Source: an uncultured Alcaligenaceae bacterium
GTDB lineage: Bacteria; Pseudomonadota; Gammaproteobacteria; Burkholderiales; Burkholderiaceae_B
Assembly (NCBI GenBank): GCA_937908115.1
Contig: CALEQZ010000074.1
Span: forward strand, 1 to 64,000
Length of the DNA stretch: 64,000 nucleotides
Direction of reading: 5' to 3'
The position numbers were made by a program, and so were the translations under genes. Shown here in pieces: positions 1 through 8,432 of the stretch; positions within the stretch are counted from its first letter, which is position 1; the number at the start of each line of letters is the position of its first letter. Under the pieces are notes generated by a model. That model saw nothing but the letters and a program-made list of their open reading frames with translations, did not search any database and was not told where the DNA came from.

Positions 1-47
1 GGGGCCCGCCACATAGCATTCTAACTGAATGCGATGTGGCGGGCCCC
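1..47. repeat. Long imperfect inverted repeat (21-bp arms)
   Basis: Bases 1-21 and 27-47 are reverse complements with one mismatch, around a 5-nt loop (TAACT). The right arm is also the first half of a 61-bp direct repeat. It lies downstream of the AddA-like gene and could be a transcript-end structure or an intergenic repeat element. The left edge is cut by the window, so the element may be longer. Confidence 0.7.
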
Positions 48-83
48 CAAGGGGCTGCATGTGGGCTCCCTCCCCAACCCTCC
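23..83 (+). repeat. 61-bp direct repeat, copy A
   Basis: This matches bases 110-170 at 58 of 61 positions, with differences only at repeat positions 26, 43 and 55. It contains ATGTGGCGGGCCCC and a GCCCC/GGGGC mini-hairpin. No coding function is seen. It may belong to a dispersed intergenic family, which cannot be judged from this window alone. Confidence 0.8.
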
Positions 84-98
84 CTCCGCGAGGGAGGG
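78..98. terminator. Perfect 9-bp hairpin between the direct repeats
   Basis: CCCTCCCTC (78-86), loop CGC, GAGGGAGGG (90-98). It is strong, but no T-run follows on either strand. It could help end transcription coming from the AddA-like gene on the minus strand. Assignment as a terminator is inference. Confidence 0.4.
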
Positions 99-109
99 CG
101 CCACGCTTG

Positions 110-170
110 AACTGAATGCGATGTGGCGGGCCCCTAAGGGGCTGCATGTGGACTCCCTCCCCAGCCCTCC
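110..170 (+). repeat. 61-bp direct repeat, copy B
   Basis: Second copy of the repeat at 23-83, 87 bp downstream. Unlike copy A it lacks the complementary left arm, so it cannot form the long hairpin. It keeps the GCCCC-TAA-GGGGC stem (130-142). It ends 12 bp before the stop codon of the AddA-like gene. Confidence 0.8.
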
Positions 171-182
171 TCAAAAAAATAC

Positions 183-3100
183 TTACGCCATTTCTTCGGG
201 CGCGAATTCGAGCCAGAGGTCGGCGCGGGGGAAGTACAGGGCGGCCTGGACGGGCCGCGCGTCCAGCGCGTGGACTTGGGCACAATAGCGCTGCAGCTGC
301 GCGGCGTAGCGGGCACGCATGCGGGCGGAGAACGATTCCAGGCTTTCGCCCGGTGCGGGCCGCCCGGTCTTGTAGTCCACGACCAGCCAGCCGGCCTCGC
401 TGGAAAGGGCCAGGTCGATGATGGACACTTTGCCCTGCAGGTCCAGCAACGGCCATTCGCGCCGCGCGTCAGCGTGTCCGAGCAGCCACCGCCCGCGCTC
501 GCTGGACAAGGTGGCTTGCAAGGTTTCCATCACCTGCGCAGCACACGCGTCCAGCTGTGCGTCGGGCACGCCCGCGCGGCCGAGCTGGCGGCGGATGCGC
601 GGCAGCCACTGCGGCAGCTCGTCGGGCGCAGGCCAGGCTGCCGGCCCCTCTGCGCCCAGCCACGCCAGCCACGCGTGGGCGACCGTGCCGACGATCGACT
701 CGTAGGCTGGCTCGGCCGCCAGACGGAACGCAGCCAGCTTATCCGGGCGATTGCCCACCGCCTCGCTTTCGGCCGGGGAGGATGCACCAACCGCGCCCTC
801 GAGGCCGCCGACCCCAGCGCCCGCGATGCCTGCCGCCGGCGCCACGTCCGGCAGCGCCTGCCGCGCAATGCGGCGCAGCGCCGGCCCGGTCAAAGGCGCG
901 TCACTGTCTTCCATCGCATGGGCCGGCACGATCACTTCGGCCTCATGCCCGACGTAGGGCCACAGCCGGCCGAGCAAGCTGGCTGCCGGCGGCGGTTTGG
1001 GCTGGTCTGCCTCGTCAGGCGCCACCGTACCGATCAGATGCAGGCGCTCACGCGCACGCGTGGCGGCCACGTACAGCAGCCGGTCGGTTTCGTAGTCGGC
1101 GCGTTGCTTTTCGCGCACGGCCAGGTAGCGCGACAGCGGGTCCGCTTCGGTATCGGCGCGCGCCTTGATCGGCCCGAGCAACACCCTGCCCTCGCTTTGC
1201 TCGAAGCGCACCAAGGGTGCGGCATCACCGCGCGGCACGCGCTGCAACCCGTAGAGGATGACCGTGTCGAACTGCAGCCCCTTGGCCTTGTGCATGGTCA
1301 TGATTTCCACCACCGGGCTGCCGCTTTGCGGGGCGGCGTACAAGCGACCGATTTCCGTCTCCAGCCGGGCCAAATCCAGCCCGCCATAGGGGGCGATGCG
1401 CTCGATCAACTGGAACACGCTTTGCGCATCCGCCAGGTCGCTTTCAGTGCCATACACCGACGGTCCGCCCAGTCGGGTCCAGACCGCTTCGACCCAGGCT
1501 GCAAGCGGTTCGGCGCCCGATGCGTTGCCGCGGTCGAGCAACGCCCGCGCCGCGTGCGCCAGGCGCAGGCGCTCGTCGGTAGGCAGGCGTTCGGCGGTGC
1601 CGTCGGCCAGGGCGCGGGCCATCAGCAGCGGCACGGGTGTGAGGTGGTCATTGCCGAATAGCTCGGTCAGGCTGGCCAGCGTCAGGCCGCACCATGGGGC
1701 GCGCAAGACGGACAGCCAAGCCATGCGATCACCCGGATGCGACAGCGCGCGCACCAACTGCACCAGGTCGCTGACCACGGGGCGCATGGCCAGCGGCACC
1801 AGCTCCACGGCGCGCACCGGCACGCCCGCCTGCGCCAGGCGCCGTGCCAGCGCACCCAGGTGGTTGCGCGCGCGCACCAGGACCGCCACGGGGTGCTCAC
1901 TGCCGCGGTGACGATCGAGCGCCTCGCGCACCAGCCGCACCGCCAGCGCCTCGGCCTGCCCCTCGGCAGCGTCGCCTTGGCCGCAAACCGCGTGCACGCT
2001 GACCGCCGGGCCATCCAAGGCGGGATTGAAGGCGCTCGACGGCGCATAGCGGATCGCGCCAGTTGCCGGCTCATCGCGCGCCGGCAACAGCGCGCCGAAC
2101 ACCCGGTTGACCCAATCGACGATGCCGGCCTGCGACCGGAAGTTGTCGGTCAGCTGCAAGAAGCGTGGGCGAACCTGGCCGATGCCCTGGTCGCGCACTT
2201 GCAGGAACAGCCCCACCTCGGCCTTGCGGAACCGGTAGATGGATTGCATCGGGTCGCCAACCAAAAACAGCGTCCGGCCGTCGCCCGGCTGCCAGCCCGA
2301 GGTCAAGGTACGCAGCAGTTCGACCTGCGCCTGGCTGGTGTCCTGGAACTCGTCGATCAGCAAGTGGCGAAGCCCAGCATCGAGCGAAAGCAACAGCTCA
2401 CCGGGATCGTCGGCGCTGCCCAGCGCCGACGCGGCACGTTGGGCGATTTCGATGAAATCGACCTCGCCGGCCTGCGCGAACCGCACGCGCAGCTGCGCCG
2501 CGGCCAACAGCAGCACGTGGAGCTGGGCGCCGAGGATTTCCCACTGGGCGTCGCTCAAGCGCGGATCGGGGATGTCGCGCACGGCTGCAAGGCGCGCGCA
2601 CCAACCGGTGTCTTCGGCAGCAGCAGCCTGCAGCCACTGGGCGAAACGCTCCTTGTGCGCGGTCTTGGGCGCGAAACCCAGCTTGGCGTTGATCCCGCCC
2701 GGCTTGCGCAGCTCGCCCTTGCCCGTCAGCAGCAAATGGGCCAGGCAACGCCATCTCGGCAAGGCATCGGGGCTGGCCGGCAGCGCCGCGCCGTCCCAGT
2801 CCTGCAAGGCTTGCAAAGGGTTGTCGCCGCCACCGGCGGCCAGCGCCTCGCACGCCATGCGCGCCGGTTCCGCGAGCGCCTGCGACCAGCCCGCCGGTAG
2901 GCGTTCGGCCAAGGCCGCCAGTTGTTCACGCACGGCTTCGCGCAATGCGCTTTCGAGCAGTTCGCGGTCGCGCCCATGGCCAAGCAGCGGCAGCCATTGG
3001 TCGCGCTGCGCGAGCATGCCCGCGAGCGCCTGGCGCGCGGCCTGCACGTCGACGTCCAGGTGTGCCAACAGGGCGCGCACGGCCGGCTCCTCGTCAGCCA

Positions 3101-3581
3101 TGGCGAGCGTGGCCGAAGCCGCGGCGAGGTAATGGGGCTGCGCGTCGTCCGTGATGGCGGGCATGCCGCCCAGTTCGGACAGCCAGGGCATGGCACGTAC
3201 CAGCGACGCGCAGAACGAGTCTATGGTCCGTATGGCCAGCCGTGCCGGATGGTCCAGCAACCCCCAGCCCAGCTGCGCGTCGCGCGCAAGCGCCGCCCGC
3301 GCAAGCTCCCAGCTGCGCCGCCGGTGGCGGCCTTGCGGCTCCGGGCCCCGGCCGGCGCGCAGCTTTTCCAGCACGCGGTCGTGCATTTCGGCCGCAGCCT
3401 TACGCGTGAAGGTGATGGCAACGATCTCTTCCGGCCGTTGCACCGTGGCCAACAGCGCCAGGATGCGGTCGGTAAGCAGTTCGGTCTTGCCCGAGCCGGC
3501 CGGCGCCTGCACCAGGAACGATTGCGACGGATCCAGCGCCAGCTCGCGCTGGGCCTGGTCGTGTGGCAGCCGCTCAATCAT
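183..3581 (-). CDS. AddA-like UvrD-family helicase-nuclease
   Basis: Superfamily 1 DNA helicase fused to a RecB-type nuclease, 1,132 residues, expected to process double-strand breaks for RecA-dependent repair with the neighbouring AddB-like protein. Visible motifs are Walker A APAGSGKTELL near residue 26, motif II LLIDEFQDTSQ in the first half, motif V MTMHKAKGLQFD in the second half, and nuclease motif VVDYKTGRP near residue 1070 followed by QLQRY (the QxxxY signature). Its ATG overlaps the end of the upstream AddB-like gene by 8 nt, so the two are translationally coupled. No recB, recC or recD is present. The family call is firm; equivalence to characterised AddA is inferred. Confidence 0.88.
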   Translation of the reverse strand: MIERLPHDQAQRELALDPSQSFLVQAPAGSGKTELLTDRILALLATVQRPEEIVAITFTRKAAAEMHDRVLEKLRAGRGPEPQGRHRRRSWELARAALARDAQLGWGLLDHPARLAIRTIDSFCASLVRAMPWLSELGGMPAITDDAQPHYLAAASATLAMADEEPAVRALLAHLDVDVQAARQALAGMLAQRDQWLPLLGHGRDRELLESALREAVREQLAALAERLPAGWSQALAEPARMACEALAAGGGDNPLQALQDWDGAALPASPDALPRWRCLAHLLLTGKGELRKPGGINAKLGFAPKTAHKERFAQWLQAAAAEDTGWCARLAAVRDIPDPRLSDAQWEILGAQLHVLLLAAAQLRVRFAQAGEVDFIEIAQRAASALGSADDPGELLLSLDAGLRHLLIDEFQDTSQAQVELLRTLTSGWQPGDGRTLFLVGDPMQSIYRFRKAEVGLFLQVRDQGIGQVRPRFLQLTDNFRSQAGIVDWVNRVFGALLPARDEPATGAIRYAPSSAFNPALDGPAVSVHAVCGQGDAAEGQAEALAVRLVREALDRHRGSEHPVAVLVRARNHLGALARRLAQAGVPVRAVELVPLAMRPVVSDLVQLVRALSHPGDRMAWLSVLRAPWCGLTLASLTELFGNDHLTPVPLLMARALADGTAERLPTDERLRLAHAARALLDRGNASGAEPLAAWVEAVWTRLGGPSVYGTESDLADAQSVFQLIERIAPYGGLDLARLETEIGRLYAAPQSGSPVVEIMTMHKAKGLQFDTVILYGLQRVPRGDAAPLVRFEQSEGRVLLGPIKARADTEADPLSRYLAVREKQRADYETDRLLYVAATRARERLHLIGTVAPDEADQPKPPPAASLLGRLWPYVGHEAEVIVPAHAMEDSDAPLTGPALRRIARQALPDVAPAAGIAGAGVGGLEGAVGASSPAESEAVGNRPDKLAAFRLAAEPAYESIVGTVAHAWLAWLGAEGPAAWPAPDELPQWLPRIRRQLGRAGVPDAQLDACAAQVMETLQATLSSERGRWLLGHADARREWPLLDLQGKVSIIDLALSSEAGWLVVDYKTGRPAPGESLESFSARMRARYAAQLQRYCAQVHALDARPVQAALYFPRADLWLEFAPEEMA

Positions 3582-6225
3582 CGCCGACCTCCTGCTCCAG
3601 GCGCAGGAAAGGCAAGGCGTCGCAGTACTTCAGATCATCGCGGCGCATCGCCGCGTTGGTCGCCACGCCCGCTGCATACTCGTCGGCCAGTGCCTGCACG
3701 GCGCGACGCCATCGCTGCAGCACGCCGCCCCAATCCGTGTCGCGAAAAGCCTCCCAATCCTGGGGCGCGTCCACACCGGGCAGGCCCACGTCCACGTCGG
3801 CCAGTCCTGCTGCGTCGGCATGGCGGGCATGCACGCGCGCAAGCACCAGGCCGCAGACGGCCTGCTCGCCCGCGCCAAGCACCGCCGCGTAGAAAGGCAG
3901 TTGCAGGTTGACGGGCCGCTCGCGCGTCCAGTCGGACTCGGGCGACGCCAGACCCATGCCGGTCTTGTAATCGACGATGAGGACGCTGCCGTCGGCCAGC
4001 CGGTCGACGCGGTCCAGCCGCAGGTTCAGCGTCAGTGGGCCGTGCTGCCACGCCCGTTCATATTCCAGCTGTTCGACCGCAAACGGCGTGCGCTGCGCTT
4101 CCACGTCCAGCCAGGTGGCCAGCACCGAGCAGGCGCGCTCGCACTCCAGTTGGCGCAATGCCGGCGAATAGTCGCGCAGATGCGCGTCGGCCGCCGCGTC
4201 GACCCGCGCGCGCAGGAAATCGGGCAGGCGGCCGGACCGCAGGTATTCGTGCAAGGTTTCCTGGTCGCGCAAGTCGCGCCATATGGCTTCGAGCGCCGCA
4301 TGCAGGAACTGTCCGCGCGCGCTCGTGGTGGCCGGCTCGGCGTAATCCGGCAGGGCACGCGCGCCCAGGCGATGACGCACGTAGGCCCACATCGGGTTGC
4401 GGGACTGCGTATCGAGCACGTCCAAGCCGCCAACCGTGGGCCTATCGGCCGCAAGCGGCAGCCCTTGTTCGTCGCGCAGCGATTCCATCGGCACGGGCTG
4501 GGGTGCTGCCGGCGGCTGGGGAGCGAGCATCGCCGGCAGCGCGGCGATCATGGGCGCCGGGCGCAACGCGCGCTCGCCGTCGAACTGCGGGTGGGAGAAA
4601 ACGACCTGCGGCGCGCATCGACAGAGGGACGCGAAAAGCTCCTGCGCCCATTGGCGTTCGCGCTCCGGCGTGGCCCGCGGCGCGCCGGCCCGGCGCAGCA
4701 CCGCCAGCGGCAGCAGCGGATTGGGCTTGGGCGTGGCCGGCAGCACCTCGTCGGACAGGCCCAGCACCCAAACCCCATCCCAGCGCCCACCCTCGGCTTC
4801 GAGCAGGCCCAGCACGTCCAGGCGCGCGCCGGGGTCACGCTGCGGCTGGAACAGCGTATCGGCCGCCAGATCGGCCAGCAAGGAAACGGCTTGGCTGGCG
4901 TCGAGCTTGCCCACCACGGTCATCCCGGCATAACGATCCAGCGCCGCCTCGAAGGCCTCGCACACCTGGTAGCCGGCACTGTCCAGCGCCCGGTCGCCCG
5001 GAAAACCCAGTGCAGCGAGCGCGGCACGAAAACGGCGCCCCCAGGCATCGGCAGGCGCCTCCTCCTGCGACCCGCCCCAAGCTTGCCAAGCCTTGCGCCA
5101 GCCGGCGGCCAGCCTGGGACAGCGCTCGAGCTCACGCATCCACTCGGTCAGCGCCAGGACCACGCGTTGGCGCCGGCGCCACTTTGCATCCAACCCGGCG
5201 TGGACGCCCGCCTCGTCGACATCGCCCGCGCAATGCCCGGCCAGCAACGCGGCCCCGACCATGGGCACCGGGCAGGCACGATCCTCGGCGAACTTGACCA
5301 GCACGGACAACCAAGCCAGCGCCGCGCGCACCGCCGGCCACTCAGACAGCGGCCGGCCCACGGCCACGTTAAAGGGTAGCGCGGGCCCCTGCGGCCCGGC
5401 GGCGAGCATCCGTGCCAAGTAACGGCGCGCCAGCGGCGCGTCCTGCTGCAGCTGGGCGGCGACGATCGCATAGCGCCCCTTGGGATCGGCGCGCAGCCTT
5501 TCGGCCGCCCAGGCCGCGGCGGCTTGCCATTCGGCGTAGCGGTCCGCAGCGCGCAGGCAAACAGGCGAAGCGGCCTCGCCCTCGTCCAGCAACCGCGCCG
5601 TGGTCACCGAGGCGCGGCGCAACACGTCCAGCAGCCGCGCCAGCCGCGGGCTGATCTCGCCAAAGCCGGCCAGCACCAGGTGGCGCATGCCCGGCGGCGC
5701 GCCGGCATCCAACCGGCGCAGCACGTTTTCGTATCCCGTGTTCTCGTCCTCGGCGCCGGCGCGCTCGAGCGCGTCGCGATACGCCCGGCGCCAGACGGCC
5801 AGCCGCTGATACTCGGGCGTTTCCAGCGCAGGGGGCACGGACAGCATCCATTCGTCGATCTGGCTGTCGGCGTCGGCGGCAAGCGCCGCAGCCTGCGCGA
5901 CGTCGAGCAACGGGCGGTCGGCTTCAGCTTGGGAGATGACCTGGGCCCATAGCCAGCGCGCGGCAAAACCGTCCAGCCGCCGGCCGGCGACGTCCGCATC
6001 GGGCAAGAAGGCATGCGCGTCGGCGACATGGCGCAGCCAGGCCGACAACGGCATGATGCGCGCAAGCTCCGCGGCGCGCCGGCCGTCGCCCAGCCTGGCC
6101 GCCAGTTCGGCGACCAGGCGGCGCGCCAGGCGATTGTTGACGGTCAGCACCACCGTGTCCGCGGCAGGCAGCGCCGCCACTGCGTCCAGCGTCAGGCCGG
6201 GCAGATCGGAAACGGAAAGCGGCAT
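3574..6225 (-). CDS. AddB-like PD-(D/E)XK nuclease protein
   Basis: An 883-residue partner of the AddA-like helicase. The C-terminal third carries a RecB-like nuclease core: LIVDYKTGMG near residue 755, followed by QLPFY (QxxxY). The N-terminus (VLTVNNRLARRL) sits where helicases have Walker A but has no GxGKT loop, as expected for the inactivated helicase fold of AddB-type subunits. It matches the betaproteobacterial 'probable DNA repair protein' family that travels with an AddA-like gene. It is the first gene of the two-gene operon and overlaps the next by 8 nt. The Shine-Dalgarno match is weak. The role in end resection is inferred from context. Confidence 0.85.
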   Translation of the reverse strand: MPLSVSDLPGLTLDAVAALPAADTVVLTVNNRLARRLVAELAARLGDGRRAAELARIMPLSAWLRHVADAHAFLPDADVAGRRLDGFAARWLWAQVISQAEADRPLLDVAQAAALAADADSQIDEWMLSVPPALETPEYQRLAVWRRAYRDALERAGAEDENTGYENVLRRLDAGAPPGMRHLVLAGFGEISPRLARLLDVLRRASVTTARLLDEGEAASPVCLRAADRYAEWQAAAAWAAERLRADPKGRYAIVAAQLQQDAPLARRYLARMLAAGPQGPALPFNVAVGRPLSEWPAVRAALAWLSVLVKFAEDRACPVPMVGAALLAGHCAGDVDEAGVHAGLDAKWRRRQRVVLALTEWMRELERCPRLAAGWRKAWQAWGGSQEEAPADAWGRRFRAALAALGFPGDRALDSAGYQVCEAFEAALDRYAGMTVVGKLDASQAVSLLADLAADTLFQPQRDPGARLDVLGLLEAEGGRWDGVWVLGLSDEVLPATPKPNPLLPLAVLRRAGAPRATPERERQWAQELFASLCRCAPQVVFSHPQFDGERALRPAPMIAALPAMLAPQPPAAPQPVPMESLRDEQGLPLAADRPTVGGLDVLDTQSRNPMWAYVRHRLGARALPDYAEPATTSARGQFLHAALEAIWRDLRDQETLHEYLRSGRLPDFLRARVDAAADAHLRDYSPALRQLECERACSVLATWLDVEAQRTPFAVEQLEYERAWQHGPLTLNLRLDRVDRLADGSVLIVDYKTGMGLASPESDWTRERPVNLQLPFYAAVLGAGEQAVCGLVLARVHARHADAAGLADVDVGLPGVDAPQDWEAFRDTDWGGVLQRWRRAVQALADEYAAGVATNAAMRRDDLKYCDALPFLRLEQEVGDD

Positions 6226-6253
6226 CTTGGGACGGCGGGTACGCGAAAGCGGT

Positions 6254-6442
6254 TCAAAAACCGCACAAGGCTACCAAAGCATCCCAGCTCAGCCGAAGGC
6301 CAGGACTGGAATACCCCCAAAATCCCAGCGCGACGACCGCTGCAAAGGCGGCGTACCCGGTCCATCGCCAGCCACGGCCGGCCCGGCGCGACGCGTCGGC
6401 TTGGCCGTCTTTGCGATCGTCGGTGCAGGCCGGATCCGTCAT
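6254..6442 (-). CDS. Small single-pass membrane protein, unknown function
   Basis: A 62-residue protein with a charged N-terminus (residues 1-25, rich in D, K and R) and one likely membrane helix at about residues 29-44 (GYAAFAAVVALGFWGYSS). A good Shine-Dalgarno sequence (GGGAG, 7 nt before the ATG) lies inside the last codons of the MFS gene, and the two genes are 2 nt apart, so they look co-transcribed and coupled. I do not recognise the family. It might be an accessory protein of the transporter or simply co-expressed. Short length keeps confidence moderate. Confidence 0.55.
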   Translation of the reverse strand: MTDPACTDDRKDGQADASRRAGRGWRWTGYAAFAAVVALGFWGYSSPGLRLSWDALVALCGF

Positions 6443-6444
6443 GG

Positions 6445-7638
6445 CTAGGCTCCCGCCGGCGCCAGCGGCCTTTCGCGCACCGGCAGGCACAGCGCCGCCG
6501 CGACCAGCGCCAGCACCACGCCCAGCCACCAGACGAGATCGTAGCTGCCCGTGCTGGCATAGGCCGCGCCGCCCAGCCACACGCCGATGAAGCTGCCCAC
6601 CTGGTGGCCAAGGAAGACGATGCCCGACAGCGTTGCGGCGTAGCGCAGCCCGTAGATCTGGCCGATCAGCCCTTGCGTCAAGGGTACGGTGCCCAGCCAG
6701 AACAGCCCCATCCAACCGGCGAATACGTACAGCACGAAGGGCGACATGGGCATGGCCAGCAGCCAGAGAATGCCCACGGCGCGCAGGCCGTAGACCCAGG
6801 CAAGCAGCCGCTTCTTGCTGTAGATGCCACCCAGCTTGCCGGCGCCGAAGGAGCCGATGACGTTGAACAGGCCGATCAGGGCGAGCGCCATCGCGCCATT
6901 GCTGGCGTTCAGCCCCGCGTCCGTGACATAGGCCGGCAGGTGCAGCGTGATGAATGCGGTGTGAAAGCCGCAGACGAAATAACTCCAGAACAGGAAATGG
7001 AACGATGGGTGGGCGACCGCCTGCCGCACTGCGACGCTCAGCGACTGGGCGCCGGCCGAAGCGTCGGGCCTACCCCGCAGGCCCCAGGCCAGGGGAATGG
7101 CCGTCGCCACGAACAGCGACAAGACCCAGAGCGCGCCGTACCACTGCAAGCCGTCTATCAGCGCCTGGCCGGCGGGCACGACGAGGAACTGCCCCAGGGA
7201 GCCGCCCGCGCTGACGATGCCCATGGCCGTGCTACGCGAGGCCAGCGGCACCGAGCGTGCGACCACGGGCAGGACGACGGGAAAGGTCATGCCTGCCTGG
7301 CCCAACCCCACCAGCACGCCGGCCGACAGGAACAGCATGAGCTCGTCGCCCGCAAAGCGGGTGCCCAGCATGCCAAGGCCGTACAACAGGCCGCCCAGCG
7401 CGATGGTACGGCCCGAGCCGTAACGGTCGGCCATCATCCCCATGACGATGCTCGCCGCCCCCCAGACCAGGTTCTGCAGCGCGAACGCCATGGAAAAGAC
7501 GTCCCGCCCCCACCCCTGGTCCAACCCCATGGGCTGCATGAACAGCCCGAAGGTGGCCCGCACGCCCATGGCGAGCATCACCACCAGCGTGCCCAGGATC
7601 ACGGTGCGCACGGAAAACGATTCAGCAGACGAAGACAT
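6445..7638 (-). CDS. MFS transporter
   Basis: Major facilitator superfamily permease of 397 residues with about 12 hydrophobic helices. The MADRYGSGRTIALGG loop between helices 2 and 3 is the MFS signature (GxxaDRxGxR type). Overall character resembles the monocarboxylate/oxalate-formate branch, but the substrate is not readable. I chose the ATG at 7638 (MSSSAESF), preceded by GGGA at 8 nt; a longer frame from 7716 adds 26 residues with no ribosome site. A 62-residue membrane protein follows after 2 nt. Confidence 0.9.
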   Translation of the reverse strand: MSSSAESFSVRTVILGTLVVMLAMGVRATFGLFMQPMGLDQGWGRDVFSMAFALQNLVWGAASIVMGMMADRYGSGRTIALGGLLYGLGMLGTRFAGDELMLFLSAGVLVGLGQAGMTFPVVLPVVARSVPLASRSTAMGIVSAGGSLGQFLVVPAGQALIDGLQWYGALWVLSLFVATAIPLAWGLRGRPDASAGAQSLSVAVRQAVAHPSFHFLFWSYFVCGFHTAFITLHLPAYVTDAGLNASNGAMALALIGLFNVIGSFGAGKLGGIYSKKRLLAWVYGLRAVGILWLLAMPMSPFVLYVFAGWMGLFWLGTVPLTQGLIGQIYGLRYAATLSGIVFLGHQVGSFIGVWLGGAAYASTGSYDLVWWLGVVLALVAAALCLPVRERPLAPAGA

Positions 7639-7754
7639 GGAAATTCCCAAAAGGCCGGCCACCGGCAGGCGGGCGAAAACGGCGGGCGCCGACGCGCACC
7701 ATCGGGGGGCAATCATACATAAGGGGCGGCGAAGATCGGTACAATTCCCTTTTC

Positions 7755-7829
7755 CTCGCCGTAGTTAAATGGATATAACTTCCCCCTCCTAAGGGGAGAT
7801 TACAGGTTCGATTCCTGTCGGCGAGGCCA
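7755..7829 (+). tRNA. tRNA-Arg (anticodon CCU)
   Basis: A complete cloverleaf: acceptor CTCGCCG (7755-7761) pairs with CGGCGAG (7819-7825). The anticodon stem TCCCC/GGGGA holds loop CTCCTAA, giving anticodon CCU. The T-arm is ACAGG-TTCGATT-CCTGT. A G discriminator precedes an encoded CCA (7827-7829). TACAAT at 7740-7745 could be the -10 box. It decodes AGG, a rare Arg codon in such genomes. Confidence 0.95.
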
Positions 7830-7833
7830 CCGT

Positions 7834-7852
7834 CCGGGGCCGCGCGCCCCGG
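7834..7852 (+). terminator. Hairpin after tRNA-Arg
   Basis: CCGGGGC (7834-7840), loop of 5 nt, GCCCCGG (7846-7852): a perfect 7-bp stem starting 5 nt after the tRNA CCA end. No T-run follows, so it may protect or process the tRNA 3' end rather than being a classic terminator. Confidence 0.45.
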
Positions 7853-7886
7853 GCCAATTCCCACGGCCGCAAGCCGCCTTTGCCCG

Positions 7887-8375
7887 TCAATCCAGCGCCG
7901 CAGACACCGGATTGGCATCGAGCAGCCGCGCCGCCTGGCGGGGATCCACCCCCACCAAGAACCCGCGCCGGCCGCCGTTGACGTACATGCGCTCCAGCGC
8001 CAGGATGCTTTGCTCGACCCAAACCGGCATGCGCTTGCGGGTGGCAAACGGGGACGTGCCCCCGACCAGGTAACCCGAATGCCGCTGGGCCGTTTGCGGT
8101 TGGCACGGCTGCACCCGCTTGGCGCCGATTTGGCGCGCCAGGTTCTTGGTCGACACTTCGCGGTCTCCGTGCATGAGCACGACCAGCGGGCTGCCGTTCT
8201 CGTCCTCCATGATCAGCGTCTTGACCACGGCATGCGGGTCCAGCCCGAGCTGGCGCGCCGCCTCAGGGGCGCCGCCGTGCTCGACGTAGTCGTAGGTATG
8301 CTCGGAAAAGGCCAGTCCCTGCTTGCGCAGGAACTGCGTGGCGGGCGTCTCGGAAACGTGGCGGGATTTGCTCAT
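7887..8375 (-). CDS. ybaK: YbaK/EbsC-family aminoacyl-tRNA deacylase
   Basis: A 162-residue protein of the YbaK/ProX editing family, which hydrolyses mischarged Cys-tRNA(Pro) in trans. Recognisable features are the N-terminal TPATQFLRKQGL, the central VVKTLIMEDENG strand, the conserved lysine region around STKNLARQIGAKRV, and the GYLVGGTSPFATRK signature. Length is normal for the family. It follows xerD on the same strand after 57 nt and is probably co-transcribed with it. Confidence 0.92.
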   Translation of the reverse strand: MSKSRHVSETPATQFLRKQGLAFSEHTYDYVEHGGAPEAARQLGLDPHAVVKTLIMEDENGSPLVVLMHGDREVSTKNLARQIGAKRVQPCQPQTAQRHSGYLVGGTSPFATRKRMPVWVEQSILALERMYVNGGRRGFLVGVDPRQAARLLDANPVSAALD

Positions 8376-8432
8376 GGATAGATGTGCCAGCAGCCGGGGC
8401 TGTGCCCCGGCCGCACTGCGCGCGGCCGGGTC

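Noticed and set aside
1..170. CRISPR-like repeat spacing
   Set aside because: Only two copies, no regular spacers and no cas genes.
3151..5379. 742-codon open frame on the plus strand
   Set aside because: It is antisense to the AddA/AddB-like genes, and its translation is low-complexity Arg/Gln/His/Gly-rich sequence typical of high-GC shadow frames, with no domain.
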